Below the pieces are notes generated by a model. That model was not told the origin of the DNA and ran no database searches. It was given only the letters and a program-made list of their open reading frames with translations. The position numbers and the translations under genes were made by a program. This document shows, in pieces, positions 45,938-57,520 of a stretch of 64,000 nt of DNA. Within the stretch, counting starts at the first letter, position 1. The number at the start of each line of letters is the position of its first letter. This stretch comes from Hofstenia miamia (Eukaryota; Xenacoelomorpha; Acoela; Hofsteniidae): the NCBI GenBank assembly GCA_900660155.1, contig CABFPE010000125.1, positions 453,502-517,501 of the forward strand. The letters run 5' to 3'.

Positions 45938-46871
45938 GGACGTGAGAAGGTTATGTCTTAAGCCAGAATGAGAAAAATTTGTTTCTTCCTATGAATATTA
46001 TCTTTCAATTTTCAACAGCTTTACACATTTCATCTCCAAATTTGAATTCAAATTTGAAGAAACTTCACTTCCTTACATGCTCATATATTTAATTTATATA
46101 CGATATTAACAAAGCATGCATGCGCAACTCCAATCTTGTGACTCATTTAAACTTCAATGATGATCATTCCAATTTGTAGAGTGTAAAAGTACAATATTTC
46201 AGCTCCTTACTATTATCTAGGTAGCAGAAAAAGAGGAGTTTTAAAACTGTTTTTGATAATTTAGTGTAAAAATGTATTATTACATATTTCAGCCACTGAT
46301 GGCTCATATTATCTATTTCATAATACAATTTGGGATTATTATTACTTTTAACGAAACTTTGTTAAATTTGAAATTCAGTATTTTCTTCAACAGTAAACCA
46401 AAGTTTTCTAATTCATTAAGCTAAAAAGTTTTCTAGCACTACCCTGAATAGGATACGAGGTAAAAATTAATCCTAAAATAAAATTAATGTGGACATTATA
46501 ATGAATACGCTCTTCGTTAGTATTTAGAAAAGAACTATTACACTTTTCACCTAATTTATCCCATGCATTGATTATAAATCTGTTTATTTTAGAAAAAAGT
46601 TGCTGACAATGTCCGTCATATTTGGGAAAGCGAGGGAAAATCAGCGAGAAATTTAATTTCCTGGAATGTTCCTTTTCAGCCAGATGTAAATAAGTCGAGT
46701 ATGACTTTTATTAATTATTGTTTTTTTGTTAGTTAATTGTTCATTTAACTCCATCGAAATTCATTTATTTGAATTACTAATGAAAAGGTTGTAAGTTTTT
46801 TAGAAAAACTTATTCAGATCTGCTTGTAACAAGATGCACAGCAGTAATTAATTAATGTCAAAAATATATTT

Positions 46872-46975
46872 TAGTGCTGGATCTGGTCGGTTTATAACCG
46901 GTTATGCCGGTTCGGTCCGGTCCCTCTAAATTAGGTTAAGCTGCACGCGCCGGTTTATCAGGTTAAAATCCGGAT
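46872..46975. repeat. CCGGTT-rich repeat, probable transposon end
   Basis: Starts TAGTGCTGGATCTGG and carries clustered copies of CCGGTT, CGGTCCGG and their complements (TATAACCGG, GCCGGTTC). Arrays of this kind occur near the ends of some DNA transposons. No partner end was found nearby. Confidence 0.4.
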
Positions 46976-47272
46976 AAATAATTATATTTCAAATTTTCAA
47001 AATTTAGTGATTGCAATTATTGCGGTATTACAAAACAATAGAAGGAGTGGGAAAGGGCAAATATTCCTACTTGTTGTAATTGTCCTAATCTACATTTTTG
47101 CCATTCAAATTATGGAATTGCAATAATGGGGCACTATTTTAAAAAATATCAAATTTGTGATAATATGATGCACCGACTCCAATATATTTAAATTCGCATT
47201 GTTGTTGCTATATTATATTTCAGTTAGATAAAATCATTCATAAAGTTCTAAATTCTAATTCTTTCTTATTAA

Positions 47273-48702
47273 CCCCATTTTGTATAACTATAATTAAATT
47301 ACATATCTTTTCTTCATTAAATTCTGATAGACTTTACGGTCATTTTCTTTAATGCTTTATAAATATATCATGCTATGAATATATATTTTGTCCACTTTGT
47401 TTTTCAAATTTAGGCATTTTTTCTAGGAATCCGCACTGTTCTACACGAGCCAGTATTCTGCGAATCCAAGTGCAGAGATAGGCTGGGAGATGTGTACCAA
47501 TTGTCTGTATACAGGATATCCCCTTTGCAATAACTTTCTCATCACTGCTCCAGAAATACCTAACTCTCCAGGTGTAATGTCTCTATGAGTCCCTGTGTAA
47601 ACTGCAAAATCCAAAATTATTCCTGTCTGGCAACTACACAGGACGAATAACTTTATCCCAAACCAATGGCGTTTGCTTGGTATATATTGTTTGAAAACAA
47701 GACTTCCTTTAAAAAGAATCAATGATTCATCAATGACTCGTCTTTGGAATGGCCGTAGACACGATCGAAATGAATTTTGCACAATTTCCAAAATGTGTCT
47801 AATTTTTGTCAAGCGATCTTCATCCTCTGTCTCTTCCTAACAGCGAAAAAATTTCAAGATTAGCAAATATTGGTTGTACGACATGTACTTCCTCAAAAAA
47901 GGTGTTTCATACATAGGATCTAAATTCCAATAATCACTGTTTGGTTTTTTTTATATGCGGCATAAGCATGGTCAAACTAAAAACGAGAGGAAAGTGTCAT
48001 TATCCAAATTATGCCACTGGTTTAGCCTTGCAAATGGACTCACATTGTCAGTATCTTCAATGGTTTTTGCATAAAATTTATTCGTGTATCATGGACAAAA
48101 TACCGAAAGTAGTTATAAGGCACAGAATTACCGTCTATCGCAAAAAGTTGACCGATTCCACAAGTACTACTATCAAAGGCATATGTTTTTGGCCAATCGA
48201 TTCCACACCTACTGAGGTAGGCCTTTCAACGGAAAGTGCCTCTTCAGAATAAACACTGCATACGCTACTGGAATCATCTGAATTATCACCACTTGAATCA
48301 CCAAAGAGCTCATCATATTTTCCATCATATTGGAGCCTAGATTTTTGGGAAACCTTCGAAGGCCCCAGGGCTGACATTTCCCCTTGCATTTGCGTTCTAG
48401 GCCGCTTATTAGAGGATTTGGGCACTGGCACTTTGTCCTCCATGATACAAAGCAAAATGCTTACTGAAATACTGACTAAAAAATGGGGCTATGTCTCTGA
48501 ACCATGAGCAAACATTCCGTCTGTTAATTGGTGCATTCGTATGTTTTTGAGTCAGCCTGATCGAAAACGCTATTTAGTTGTATATTTAAACGATGGGTGA
48601 CCTCAACAAGTTAAAGATGTTGGCCAGAGAAAATGCCCAAATTTTCTGAAAATATGAAGCACTACCAGGTATTCAGTGATAAATTAAGAGACGCTCTAAG
48701 GG
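47273..48702 (-). mobile_element. piggyBac-like element, C-terminus missing
   Basis: The right end is clear: TTAA (48703-48706) followed inward on the minus strand by CCCTTAGAGCGTCTC, a piggyBac-type terminus. The ORF starts at 48455 (MLCIMEDKVPVPKSSN) with an acidic Ser/Asp-rich N-terminus (FGDSSGDNSDDSSSVCSVYS), as in this family. Around 47930 comes DYWNLDPMYETPFLRKYMSY. Then 47812-47441 gives MTKIRHILEIVQNSF, DESLILFKGSLVFKQYIPSK and FGIKLFVLCSCQTG, the DDE_Tnp_1_7 core with its first Asp. The rest of the catalytic core is gone. The left end may be TTAACCCC at 47269. Several frameshifts. Confidence 0.85.
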
Positions 48703-48706
48703 TTAA

Positions 48707-49898
48707 ATGTACGTCAATGTTGGTGTTAACATTCCTGATTGTCTAATATGAGTGCCAAAATTCATTGTCAGTATAGAGATTATCAATATTATAAAGTGAC
48801 TGAATCCTTCGATTTGCACTTTCAAATTCATCTCTTGTTAATACTTTAAGCTTTTGTGCGTGGAGGACGTATAATGAGAAGGCGGCATTACTTTGGTCAT
48901 TGAAGGGTATAGATAAGGAATTTACTAAACTATCAATGTACGAAAATATTCTTCAGCACATGTAGCTTCAGGTTTGGAATGATGTAACTGGCCAGATGTT
49001 AATAGGGGCATATTTATATCCATTTCAAAATTATTGGCCAAGACCTTCATTTTTTGAAAAATTCGATTTCTGTGTTCTCTTGATGTCTTTTAAAAACTGA
49101 TAGCAATATGTCAATTTGAGTTTTTACTTCCATCAAATTTATATTTTTCTTCTGAAGATATTGTGTGACGGGCTCCAACATTCCACTATAAGAAGCTATC
49201 ACGATAACACAACAAATGAAAGATGTCTTCTTGATGCTACAAAGAAACTGGTGAGTTGTACTTAGTGTACTAGATTTTAAAGATTGCTCTGGTTGTCCCT
49301 GGGCATCTATAATTTCATATATATTCTCACTAAATCTTCGCATTGATTTGTTCTTTTCACTCCACCTACTTACTATCAATTGTCGTCTTTTTTAACTTTC
49401 ATGAAAAAACATTATGCAGCTTCTTATAGTGTCAACTCAATTTCTAATTTCAGATACAACACATAAATCGTTGACAACTAAGTTTAATCTATGTAAAGAA
49501 CAATGGACATAAGTTGCTTTATTATATTTCTTTTGAAGTATTGCTTGCACACCATTCAAATGTCCCGCCATTGATGAGCAGCCGTCATACCCCTATCCAC
49601 TAAGCTTCACGAATCATTGGAGAAGCTTTCTCACTAAAAAATCTCACTGCAACTGCAAGTTGACATTTCCCAGCTACGTCAGCAGTTTCATCAGCAAGGA
49701 TGGAAAAAATTCCGCTTCTAGACATTAATTTCTTGAGTTAAGCTATAAACAATAACTGATTTCATTTTGAATTCTTGGCAAAATATAGATTTAATTCATG
49801 GGACAGGTTTGTAAATGTTTAGATAATAGTTCATCACATGCATCACCTGTAAATTCAAGAAGCTTATCAAAAAGTCCTTTGTCAAAACTTTCATCTAA
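48707..49898 (-). mobile_element. hAT element (ZMYM1-like, DUF4371), 3' part
   Basis: Minus strand, continuing the protein that starts at 55692. From 49898: LDESFDKGLFDKLLEFTGDA ('N.G.F..LL+F....D..L'), then FSILADETADVAGKCQLAVA, the DUF4371 'IIADETTD' motif with a catalytic-type Asp. Next come SSMAGHLNGVQAIL and YVHCSLHRLNLVVND at about 49450-49600, then 49379-49047 with RWSEKNKSMRRFSENIYEII. Last is EYFRTF and a degraded tail to about 48720. Several stops and frameshifts. At 49898 it is cut by the LTR element, and at 48706 it abuts the piggyBac target site. Confidence 0.82.
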
Positions 49899-51029
49899 TG
49901 TAGCATCATCCAAATAAATCTAAGCTGCAAACGTCGAACCAAGATGAGAATAAGATCGAAAAGATGATGATTAGAAATATTGTATTAGATCAATTAGATT
50001 AATTTGTATTATGCAACCAAGAAACAAAATGTGTCAGAAATAAGAGATTAGTATCAGTCGATAATAATACTTTTTGGCAAAACGATGAGCGAAATCACTT
50101 CCATTATTTTTAGCGCCCTTTTGGCAGATAAAAGTTCAAATTTGAAATTGACAGGTACACTCTAGATTTGCTATAAATAGAAACAAAACCTTGTAAGCAA
50201 TTGATAAAAAATTTTATATGGAATTCTTATTTAGTTCTGTTATTACGGTTTGATTATTTAATACGATGTCAAGCTAAACGAGTGGTGTTTAGTAGTAGTC
50301 TGGATCCATCAAGATCGATTCTAGGGTCTTTGTGCCAGACTACGAAAGTGCACTTAGGTTAGGTATAGGGGTTTTTCTCTCGTTTAGCTGACTAGAGATC
50401 ACTCAGTACATGTATTAAAATAGTATAAATTCGAAAAGCGGTTGAATGACCAAAACCTAGGTAATATATTATTACTATTTCAGATCCAAATTAGTGACTA
50501 TAAAATGACCGATAATGTGACCGAACATGTACTAATTAATAAATGTAGGTTAGGAAGCTGCTCAATATTATGCTATTCATTAAAGCCAATATATTTTGGT
50601 AATGGCTACATGTAATGTTAATTAAGCAGCTAGTAACAAGTCTGGTTGCAAATTCATGAAACACTTTTACAAAATAGAGTCTAGGTCGAATTGTGTCTTG
50701 TTTTGAGTATACACTGAGCAAAGATAGGGTACACATAAGTTGTATCACTGAGCTGAGAGGTGGAACTCAACCAAATGGATCATCAAAGGACTGGTGAAAC
50801 TGGATGTGCAGATCAGCTTCAGGCAGATGCCCACTATTGATCTTTGGAGAGATTGCTGTATGGTTTCATCACCTAAATAGTGAATAGTTAAATCTAGTTA
50901 TGTCCTGTTAACAGAAGTAAACAAATGCTAAACATTATTTAGTTAGTAAATCCCTACCCACAAAGATAGGACTAATGTTATATAGTAACAAAGGATAAAC
51001 AGTAATAATGCCTGGTAGAGGATGTTACA
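49899..51029 (+). repeat. 5' LTR of the Gypsy-type element (fossil)
   Basis: 1,131 bases, TGTAGCATC...GATGTTACA, collinear with the solo LTR at 16563-17664 with small length differences. A TATAAATAG promoter box lies near 50171. It is followed directly by the primer-binding site. Confidence 0.9.
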
Positions 51030-51046
51030 TGGCGACCATGACAGCC
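51030..51046 (+). promoter_or_regulatory. Primer-binding site of the LTR element (fossil)
   Basis: TGGCGACCATGACAGCC starts right after the terminal CA of the LTR. The TGG start is complementary to a tRNA CCA end. TGGCGACC-type sites are, as I recall, used with tRNA-Arg by mdg1/412-type Gypsy elements; that assignment is from memory. Confidence 0.7.
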
Positions 51047-51329
51047 AAGAACAACAACCTATGGAAAAGAAGTTCTTTATTTACCTGAGTTAAGACAGAT
51101 GTTCCTTCTCAGAAAACAAGAATTTTTTTTTATCAAGAGAAACATCCACAATTATAACCCACATAATACAACAATATTTACAAGTGAAAATGGAAGCTAA
51201 GAAACAGGACAACTACATGAAAAACAAACTAGTCAACAGAGAGAGCTACCTAAACCCAAACCAAAGCACTTCAACAGGATCCTGGAATCATGATCAAGAA
51301 GGAGTACCACTACAAACCAAAAAGAAAAC

Positions 51330-52891
51330 ATGACAAAAGGTAAGAAAGGCAGCACAAAGAAAACAGCACCCAGGGCAGTAACCCCTAGAACAACGCGATC
51401 ACCATCATACTCTGGTGAAAATTCATCCCCCGAAACGGAACTACAGTCTTTCAATTCACCCACAGAGACGAGCCCCCGGGAGATAGTTGATACGCTGAGA
51501 AAGAGCTAAGAAAACGAAGCACGTCTAAAAAACGAAATTGAACAATTAACAAGCAAAGTCAAACAGATGGAACAACAAAACGAATCCATTTTGAGTGAAA
51601 TCAAGTTAAACATGGAAATGCGACTAGACGAACAAAGAGAATTATTTCAAAACGAGATCAAACTCCTCACACACCAATTATCGGAGTCCAACAAAAGATT
51701 CTTAGAACAGAATCAACAATGACAGGAAAAAAATCAGCAACTGGAAAGAACAAATAGACAGTTAATAGAGGATAATGATTTGCAAGCAGGAGAACTGGAG
51801 CAACTAAAAGACAAATTAAGATTGCTACAGTTGACAGAGGAAGAAAACAGGGGTAACATACGGACCCATGAAATAAAATTTCATTCAAGAAAAGTTGCAA
51901 GCACCGCACATGCCGACTGGCAAAGAGGTGATATATGAAGAATCAGACGAAGACTCAGATCCTGATAAACAAAAAATCATAAATGAAATTACAAAGGCAG
52001 TGACCACACAACTGCAAGAGGAAGATACCATGAAGAATCACAAAAAACCCAAGTACGAAAACTCAATTTTGCCACAACTAACAACCAATGATACTATACC
52101 CTGCAAGGTGACATTACCTAAGGGTAGATAGCTACAACCTGACATTCATCGAATGGCTACAAATGTTCGAATTGACAATGGCGGAACGCAAAGTGAGCCA
52201 GCAAGCAGCAGCAGCAAGACTCCCGCTATATTTGACAGGCGCAGCTTCCCAGCATTATCTGCTGTTGGACGCGGAAACGAAAAGGAATTATGAACTACTT
52301 ATTGGAGATTTCATAAACTACTATGAAAACAAAAGCTTCAAAAACCAGTACCGAATTATTCTAAATGCGACGAAAATGAAAAAACCAATGATATTTGAAA
52401 TTACATTCAACAAGTCGAACGACTTGTACGATCTGTTCTCGCATATCTGCAAAGGGATGCCTGAGAGCATCAGGACACAGTTTGAAATAAAATGTGACTT
52501 AGACGACAAGCTAGAAAGAATGATCCGAAAGGTAGTCGATATACAGGCAACCATTGAGAATAATGCACGACTATACAAAAAGGCTGCATGGCACAGAGAG
52601 GAACCAACATGGAGAAACAACCTCAAACCACGCCTCCCAAACAAAACTTATAATGAAATGAAACCGGAAAAAATCATAAAAGTTAAAGGAAAAGACGGAA
52701 AAACCAGAAAGGTAAGAGAGAAAGACGTCAAGTGTTACGGCTGTGGACAGAAGGGCCACAAAAAACCTGATTGCACAAATCAAATAAATGTAATCAGAGA
52801 TGAAGAAGCATACTATGACGAAGAAGATGTACTGCAAACAGAAGACGAAATGGACGAAGCATTACCAACCGATGAGGAGTCGGAAAACTAA
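51330..52891 (+). mobile_element. gag region of the Gypsy-type element (fossil)
   Basis: A basic start (MTKGKKGSTKKTAPRA near 51330) is followed by a coiled-coil-like Gln/Glu/Lys-rich stretch (51530-51900). The core region (52163-52891) ends in a zinc knuckle, C-Y-G-C-G-Q-K-G-H-K-K-P-D-C, at about 52735-52776 and an acidic tail. Typical gag layout. Broken. Confidence 0.85.
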
Positions 52892-52926
52892 TTAGAGCGC
52901 TAACTCATGAAAACCGTGCATCTATA

Positions 52927-54975
52927 ATGATCCTGACAAATCTTGATACAATAAATACGATAATGATAGCAATTAATGGAGTGATGACTAAAGCAACAAT
53001 CGACACTGGAGCAGCAACATATATAATCACCGACGAATGTGCTACAAAGTTAGGGTTTAAACGGGAAGATCTGAATAGTTGCAATAAAAGATTAATTAAT
53101 GCATCAGGAGAATATATCGACACAAAAGGGATGATAAACGCAGTACAGATGAGAATTGCTAACACAACATTTGAACAGTCATTGGAGGTAGTGGACACAC
53201 ATAACAATTTTTTGCCATATGAAGTCATCTTAGGTGACGATTTTTTGACAAAAAACGGATGTGTCATCAACTACGCGAACAGAACTATAAAGGTGAGAGA
53301 GGAAGAAATTGAAATCAAAGAAGAACAAGGGAAACAGAAAACGATTACATTCAAACTGCAGGAAGACATCCATCTACAGCTTCATCAATGGAAGATGCAT
53401 ACGATAGAAACGGAAGACGCAATAACAGCCGACATAATGCTATACGATAACAAAGGCATTAACACCAAAAGAGTATCAATGCTGTCTAGCGTCTGTACAG
53501 TCAAGCATGGGAAGGGAAGAATACCAATCCTCAATGCTACGAATCTGAACGTTAATCTAAAGAAATCTCAAGTAAGAATATACGGGAAGTACATCAAATC
53601 TAATATCAGACTCATCTGGAAGGCAATAGGAAACGACGATGGAGCAAGTAATTTGCAAGGTCGATTCAAGGACTTGCAAATGAAAGCAGATAGTACTCCA
53701 CATGACCGACTCAAGGGCGAGTGGACGAACACCATCGAAGTCGCAAGTACTCCCAAAGGCCAACTCAAGGGCATAGGGATGAAAGCAGAAGAAGAAGAAG
53801 ACATATATAGAACACCCGAGATAAAGAAGGAGAACTACCCACATCTGGAGGAACAGGAAATCATGGAACTAAAGAAATTGTTGGAAAAACACAAACGTAT
53901 ATTCAACTACGGAGAGATAAGTGTGGGACAGACAGTGGGCGAAAACACAGAATAGTCATGACAACGGATAAACCAATCAAGATGCCAGGCAGAAGGGTAA
54001 AAGAACAGATGAAAGACGAATACAATCGCCTACTAGAAGAACTAATTGACAATAAGATCATCCGCCCAAGCGAGAGCCATACGCAGCACCAACTGTATTT
54101 GTGAAACAAGGGGATAAATATCGCTTATGCATAGACTTCCGTAAATTAAATGAGGTGACAAAGAAGGATTCATACCCCCTACCACGGATAGAGGACATGC
54201 TCTACGACGCCAGTAAGCATAAATACTTTGACACTGGACTTATGCAAAGCCTACTGGCAGGTAAAAATGGAAGAAGACAATATCGAGAAGACAGCATTCA
54301 TAACTCCTTACGGGCTGTACAAGTGGATATATATGGCGTTTGGACTATGTAACGCACCTGCAACCTTCCAGAGATACATCACGAAAGTGTTAAAAAACAA
54401 GACACATAGAATGGAGGAAGGAGTCGACGCCTATATAGACGACATTATAGTAACTAGTGACACAATCCAAGAACATCTGGAGAAATTGGAGAGAACGTTA
54501 ACAATACTGGAGAACGCAGGACTCCGCATTAACGGGAACAAATGCGACATTCTCAAAGAAAAGATAGTATTTTTTGGGAGAACAATAGAGAAAGGTAGGA
54601 TATGCATGAAGGACAACGCCAGAGAAATGATCCGTAAAATAGAAAAACCCAACAACAAGAAAGATATACAAAGGATAATGGGATTCTTTAACTATTACGG
54701 CACTTTCATTCCAAACATAGCCGGTAAGACAGCGAAGATGACCAGACTAATGAGGAAATCAGTACCGTTCGTATGGACCTGGCAGAAGCAGGAGGAGCTA
54801 GATAATATCAAAGAAGAACTGGCGAAATTACCATCCCTCAACACACCAGACTACAACGAACAGTTTATACTAGATTGCGACGCAAGTAAAGTGGCAATTG
54901 GGGCCACACTGGGACAAATAAAAAACGGAAAAGAGGTCCCCATTCAATTTTTTAGTCGTAAGTTGAGAGCAAGTG
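52927..54975 (+). mobile_element. pol region: protease, RT, start of RNase H (fossil)
   Basis: Aspartic protease with the DTGA motif at about 53000 and the later L-G-D-D-F-L block. RT palm with [20 protein letters not shown] (about 54125), [12 protein letters not shown] (about 54345) and YIDD (about 54435). Then the connection, and the RNase H start LDCDASKVAIGATLG (about 54870) and FFSRKL. No integrase follows. Broken. Confidence 0.88.
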
Positions 54976-55692
54976 AGTTAAACCATTTACACCACACAAC
55001 TTGAGTGTTTTAACGATGGGCAGTAAAATGCCTCTATTTTTTTCTATCAATTGCTGTCGAGAAATGCTTAATGAAACATCAATTGAAGATCGTCTACCTT
55101 CAATAACTTGAATAAAAACAGTTGCAGATTGCATATTTTCCCTTTGCCACGAACTTACCTGATGTTTCTGGGCAACATTATGAATTTTCGCACATTTCCT
55201 CAAAAGGGTTACAATCAGAGCACCTTGTAGACCTCTTCTCACACATGGCTTAAAGAGAACACCCCATTTACAAAAAAACACCCTTCTGTAGCGCAGAATA
55301 AGACATCCATGAATACTGAGTCAGCCATGAGGGTTTGAACAACCTGTCAACCTTTTCATTTTCTAACTTAAAATCGGTTCCAGGTAATCAAGTGGAACGT
55401 AATGCTACGTATTTCAAGTCATCACTTAAAATTGATGAATTTACATAATATCAAATATTATTTTTGGAAAAAGGCTTAACCAAATCTGTTGTTGATGACA
55501 ATATATTTGTTGGTGTTTGGGCTGTAGATGTCTCTTGTTTCTTTCGGTAATGTGGTCTTCATTAGGTTCTAATAGAATATCAGAATGTGGAGTTGATGTG
55601 GTAGTAATTGTAGTTTCCTAATTCGAATTGGTATCAGCTGAAGGTTTGCACACAAAACTTATCATCGATGTTTGAATTTTCGCCTTTTGCAT
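54975..55692 (-). mobile_element. hAT element (ZMYM1-like, DUF4371), 5' part
   Basis: The start is at ATG 55692 (MQKAKIQTSMISFVCKPSAD). After a degraded TTF-type zinc finger area (about 55320: HGWLSIHG, VFFCKWGVLF), 55281-54975 gives GLQGALIVTLLRKCAKIHNV, HQVSSWQRENMQSATVFIQV and QQLIEKNRGILLPIVKTLKL. This is the conserved block before 'CG.Q.LALRGH' in ZMYM1/DUF4371 hAT transposases. It continues at 49898 on the other side of the LTR element. Stops are present in the 5' part. Confidence 0.82.
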
Positions 55693-55699
55693 GATGAAA

Positions 55700-56449
55700 A
55701 CTAAAAATACAATTAATTAATTAATTTTGTTCCATGTTTTTAGAATTCACAAATGTCTGCGTATGCCTTAGGTTACATATTTATGGATTGAAAACAAATC
55801 AACACATAAAACAAGCAATCAACATTGTTGATGCAAATCAAGAACATTAATTTAATTTGGCAAGTACATTAATACCAAAAAAACTATTTGAATTTTTCGT
55901 GACCTAAACTTTTGACACTTTTGATAATCATAACCCTATACAGCCATTATTAAGGCTGGCTAGAACACTTGTGTCCCGTGGCTGCCATAGTTGAAACCGC
56001 ACATCGCCACGCTACATTTCGCAGGGGGAGTTCTAGGCATGGTTCAAGGCGCTCTAACACGATCGAACTTTTCTGAGTTCTGCTGACTAATTGAATAAAA
56101 CACAGATGATACCGTGCAGTGCAATGCAACGCAATGAGTAAAATACAGAATTTAATACATAGGAAAATGTTCACGGCCATTCAATATTGGGACATCTACA
56201 TCTAGCAATTAGAAAAAACAAAAATCTCATTGAATGGAATTAATTCCCTCGACAATAAACAAGCCCCCGATTATTATATTACTCGTGGCTGTTCACTGTT
56301 CAGCATTAAAATTCAGATTTTCAGGTTTTGCAAGTGCTCCCCTCTGCTCCCTTCTCCTACATCATTGTCTTTCCTGTTTGAAATTGGTTACAGAATGTCA
56401 AACATTTTGTCGCTTTCATAACAATGTAGTTAGTATTAGTGTTCCAGTA
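55700..56449. other. No recognised gene
   Basis: Contains a GC-richer patch at about 55960-56075 with no recognised product; it may be part of the hAT 5' end. Confidence 0.4.
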
Positions 56450-56596
56450 TACAGTATGAGTCAAATTACTTGGAACACCCTCATATTTTCGAAAATAATA
56501 TATTTTGATAATTCAAAAAGCCATTTATTTCATAACATGTAATGTATTTCGATATAAAAAACCAACAAAAAGCAAAAAGTAAGTATAAAAAGTAGT

Positions 56597-57184
56597 TTAA
56601 AATTTAGTATGACCTCCTCTTGCCTTATAGAGGGCTTCAACTCTGTCTGGCATTTGAGCAATAAGTTTTCTGCAAGTTTCCTTGAATCTATCGCTCAACT
56701 CACCAGCTCGCGTCGTAAGCGTCAATATACGATTGATAAGGTCACTTCTGCTGGTGCAGGTGGTTTGACGAACTTTATTCTTCAAAACGGCCCATAATGT
56801 TTCAATTGGGTTCATGTCTGGACTGTTAGAAGGCCAGTCGAGAACCCGAATACCTTTGCTGCTGAGGAAGGTTTTGACTGTCTTTGAAGTATGACAGGGC
56901 GCGTTATCTTGTTGGAATATAAACGAGTCACTGCCATATCGTACAGAGCTTTGAGTCAGTAAACACGTTTCCAGAACATTTATGTATTGTTCGCTTCGCA
57001 TTGTACCCTCGACAATATGAAGACGACCGAAACCATGCACACTCATACATCCCCATATCATTACCTTCGGGGGATGTTTCATCGTTTGTCGCACATGACT
57101 CGATGAAAGGGACTCGCTCCCACGCCGAACAAACTTTGGTTGTTGCATATGTACTTCAATCGTGCATTCGTCACTGAATATGAC
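56597..57184 (-). CDS. Tc1 transposase, catalytic exon (DD34E)
   Basis: 196 codons from the splice acceptor at 57184 to the stop. It begins VIFSDECTIEVHMQQPKFVR, holding the first catalytic Asp. Then HPPKVMIWGCMSVHGFGRLH, then FIFQQDNAPCHTSKTV (second Asp), then WPSNSPDMNPIETLWAVLKN (Glu). The second Asp and the Glu are separated by 34 residues, so this is a DD34E Tc1-type DDE nuclease that cuts at TA. The C-terminus RVEALYKARGGHTKF is the usual Tc1 end. No stop or frameshift in this exon. Joined to 57438-57519 by a 253-base intron (57185-57437, GTGAGT...TTTTTAG). The helix-turn-helix N-terminus is missing at the N. Confidence 0.9.
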   Translation of the reverse strand, partial: VIFSDECTIEVHMQQPKFVRRGSESLSSSHVRQTMKHPPKVMIWGCMSVHGFGRLHIVEGTMRSEQYINVLETCLLTQSSVRYGSDSFIFQQDNAPCHTSKTVKTFLSSKGIRVLDWPSNSPDMNPIETLWAVLKNKVRQTTCTSRSDLINRILTLTTRAGELSDRFKETCRKLIAQMPDRVEALYKARGGHTKF

Positions 57185-57437
57185 CTAAAAATGAACATAG
57201 TCTCCTTAAATTTAAACGGCGCATCTGAGATAATGGGTAATTTATCATAAAACACGTAAACATGGAATTTGTTTAACATTTTAAGCTACTCAGTACCAAA
57301 AAGTGTGATTTAGAAATACCTTTTGAATAGTTTTGACTTAATTTTGAAAATATGATTAACATTTTGAATGACGAAAATGTATAATATTAATATAATATTG
57401 CCTAATAAAGTTTAACATTTCTGATAAATGAACTCAC

Positions 57438-57519
57438 TGAATTCCATTGCTCCTGAGTCCACGACCGATACTTCTTTGCCCACGAGAACCGCTTGGCTTT
57501 CATTTGCTTTGTAAGCAGT
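57438..57519 (-). CDS. Tc1 transposase, preceding exon (partial)
   Basis: Encodes LTKQMKAKRFSWAKKYRSWT then QEQWNS and ends at a canonical donor (TCA|GTGAGT). Spliced in phase 0 to 57184 it gives ...EQWNS-VIFSDE..., the normal Tc1 order. Its 5' side stops at the N at 57520, beyond which only TIR-proximal DNA remains. Confidence 0.8.
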
Positions 57520-57520
57520 N
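57520..57520. other. Assembly join (single N)
   Basis: A single N inside the Tc1 element, where roughly 100 codons of transposase N-terminus would be expected. Unlike the other joins I see no duplicated flank. Confidence 0.6.

Larger units (their letters stand above)
45041..46870. other. No recognised gene; two GC-rich patches
   Basis: Mostly AT-rich. The exceptions are an inverted repeat at 45528-45587 and an Arg-rich, GC-rich frame at 45725-45937, described separately. Confidence 0.4.
49899..54975 (+). mobile_element. Gypsy-type LTR retroelement, incomplete (fossil)
   Basis: In order: a 5' LTR (49899-51029), a primer-binding site (51030-51046), a gag region with a zinc knuckle, an aspartic protease, a reverse transcriptase and the start of RNase H. 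The copy ends near 54975, before an integrase, and no 3' LTR is seen. It is inserted in a minus-strand hAT element whose two halves flank it. It is broken, with several breaks. The LTR is about 90% similar by eye to the solo LTR at 16563, which suggests a moderately old family. Domain order RT then RNase H fits Gypsy/Metaviridae. Confidence 0.9.

Noticed and set aside
47941-48252. Plus-strand 103-codon ORF
   Set aside because: Antisense shadow of the piggyBac transposase N-terminus.
55950-56180. 76-codon minus-strand ORF with a hydrophobic start
   Set aside because: Looks like a signal peptide at first sight, but there is no conserved continuation, and it lies in transposon-dense sequence.
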